Shown here: positions 62,084 to 64,000 of the stretch, in pieces
How positions within the stretch are numbered: position 1 is the first letter of the stretch
Layout of the letters: the number at the start of each line of letters is the position of its first letter
Assembly (NCBI RefSeq): GCF_018320785.1
Contig: NC_054886.1
Location: 32,533,732-32,597,731 of the forward strand
From: Cheilinus undulatus
Taxonomy: Eukaryota; Chordata; Actinopteri; Labriformes; Labridae
DNA: 64,000 nucleotides
Direction of reading: 5' to 3'
Position numbers and translations under genes: made by a program
The notes under the pieces: generated by a model
The model's database searches: none
What the model saw: only the letters and a program-made list of their open reading frames with translations
Told to the model about the DNA's origin: nothing

Positions 62084-62715
62084 GTCACAACAACAGAAAA
62101 TTAAATGTAAAAAATTTTGAAAAAAGGAGTCAATTTTGGTTTTGTTCAATGGCGTTATTTTGTTTTCTTGTTTTAATAAAATTCTTGAGGAAAAGAAAAT
62201 CATGTGGCCCATTTGGAAAGGTGAAAATTTCAAAATAAAAGCCCTCATGTATAAATTTAAGCCATCCGAGCCAACATTTACCTACTACACAGACTGTTTG
62301 TTTTTTGCTCTTATTATTTATCTATTCACTTATTTATTGTGTAAACACACTAATAAATAAACCTTCCCACCAAATAATACAATCGTAAATTTAGAATCTG
62401 ACTCCTGCTGTGTACATGGATAAATACCTCAAGCAGTCCAGGCTTTATTTATATTAATTTATTTTCTCCCTAATATTAATGTAGTCCATTAAATCACCAG
62501 TATGTTTACTGTTGACATTTTTGAAATATTGTATAGAGCAAATAGGCCTATTTTTATTCTGTAAAACACAGTGGATGTCTATTATATGCTAGATTATCAA
62601 CATTAATTTCGAAATGTTCACCTTTCCCAACAGGTCATAGGATTTCCTTTTCCTCAAGTATTTCATAAAAACAGGCAACAAAATAATGGAATTGAATAAA
62701 AAATGCTTCCTAAAC

Positions 62716-62747
<32 letters not shown>

Positions 62748-64000
62748 TTTGTTTTCCCGTTTTTGTGACCAAAATAAGATTTAATAATTTGATCTGATAG
62801 ATTTGATAATTTTTCCACTTTTGTCCAAATGGCTTATTATTCTGTTTTTCCAGTGTTTGATGTTTGCCAAAACTTAACAACAACAACAACTCCTGATTTT
62901 TGGGTCTGGTTTCAACCAGGATATGGATCTGACAGAAGATACACTGACCTTTAGTCTAGGGTAAGTCCATAATCAGTGATTACATTTGAGTTTTTACTTT
63001 CAGTGAAAACATTTATTCTCTTTGTCTGAATCTGGTCAAACCTTACATATGCGTTCTATGCATTCTGCCAATGCTGGAATTCCTGTTATCTGCCCACAGT
63101 GAAATAATAAAATGTATTTTTAATGTCTGATGAAAACTACATTACTTTATGTCTTGTGTTGGTCTCCCTGATGAAAACTAAATTTACTTCCAGTCAGAGT
63201 TTTAGTTTTAGGAGATCTATTTTTTAGCTAAACTCGATCTTGGCTTTTTCATGGAATGAGGAAGTCAAGGAACATTTTTAGTCATAGTTTAGTCACTGCC
63301 CCTCATCACAAGTGACAACTGAAAGACACCACCCAATCCTGGGAAATGTCTGAATGTTATTTGTGAAATGTTGAGATAAGTTTAATCAATATTTTGACAA
63401 AAGTATGACTAATTTAACAGTAAATTAAACTAATGGCTAGCTTAGCCTAGCTTAAACACTGGAAACTGGAAAATGTGACTCTGTTCTAATTTTCTTACCT
63501 GTGACCATAAAAACTCACGTCAAACTAGAGTCTTTCTTTGTTACTTTCTTTCTATACCAGTGACATTTAGCTAGCTAGCTAGCTCTTTCAAAGTTGATTT
63601 GAGGGATAAGTGTGCAACAAATGGGCTTTAAAAGGTGACTGAAGTAAACAAAAATGTTATGTAATGTATGTGTTCAACATTTAATAACATCAGTTTAAAC
63701 CAGATAAACAGTATCAGTATTTTACCGATATGTGTAGAAGAAATGTCAAGCTGAAGCAAAGAAAAGAATAAACACACAAATTAATGATGAAAAATTAACT
63801 ACACATTTCAGTCATCGCTTAATTTTCAATATCTTATTCTTAATGATGGTAGGAAGCCAAAACTTTAACTGAATCTCCTAGCACCGGCTAGTTGATTTCA
63901 CATTTAACCTGTTTTAGTTGTCATTAGCTTAGCTAAGATCTGTAATTTTTAGCTAACACTGCCAAATGTGAACATTATCCGATTTGTGGTTTAAGTTGTG
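62084..64000. other. Unique right flank with a 29-base A run
   Basis: No gene is supported. A pure poly(A) tract spans 62716-62744. A possible small exon ends at a donor CTAGG|GTAAGT at 62961 (see findings). A TAGC(TAGC)n tract lies at about 63569-63582. Confidence 0.5.

Overview
The window looks like chromosomal DNA of a teleost fish, probably a percomorph. It holds spliced vertebrate genes with long introns and a dense set of fish-type repeats: tRNA-derived SINEs, Mermaid/DANA-like SINEs, Tc1 relics of the CAGTGCCTATAAAAA type, several hAT elements, a Harbinger relic and non-LTR retrotransposon 3' ends. I see no bacterial genes, CRISPR array or structural RNA gene.

Layout. (1) 1-3.2 kb: SINEs, a 32-bp tandem repeat and a hAT 3' end. 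(2) About 3.3-10.4 kb, plus strand: a GPRIN-family gene, most likely gprin3, with two coding exons and an intron full of transposons. (3) 10.7-11.5 kb: more SINEs; the first supplies the first AATAAA after the GPRIN stop. (4) 13.4-18.3 kb, minus strand: exons of an immunoglobulin-domain receptor gene, perhaps decayed. (5) 18.4-23.1 kb: dispersed repeats, including a 1.4-kb hAT element with a perfect 8-bp target-site duplication. (6) 24.0-33.3 kb, plus strand: a complete eight-coding-exon ppm1k gene (mitochondrial PP2C phosphatase; 379 codons by my splicing) with a likely noncoding first exon at about 24.1 kb. (7) 30.2-62.1 kb: three tandem copies of a segment holding only ppm1k exons 6-8 and about 9-10 kb of 3' flank. 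(8) 62.1-64 kb: unique-looking sequence without a supported gene.

GPRIN3 and PPM1K both lie in human 4q22.1, so the pairing fits conserved synteny.

The most striking structure is the 32-kb tandem amplification. Copy A (30167-43908) is the 3' half of the real gene. Copies B (43909-55899) and C (55900-about 62083) repeat intron 5 onward. In each copy exons 6-8 keep open frames and canonical splice sites, and each has its own poly(A) signal. The locus therefore resembles one phosphatase 5' half followed by three interchangeable 3' cassettes. B and C share a Gly-to-Ser change in the catalytic Asp-Gly motif, while A carries a Thr in place of the family Lys at the end of exon 6. Between cassettes lies a hAT-type element filled with a 30/32-bp minisatellite. 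It has a duplicated left end in A and a duplicated right end in B, which points to repeated unequal exchange. Whether the extra cassettes are ever spliced onto exon 5 cannot be decided from sequence alone.
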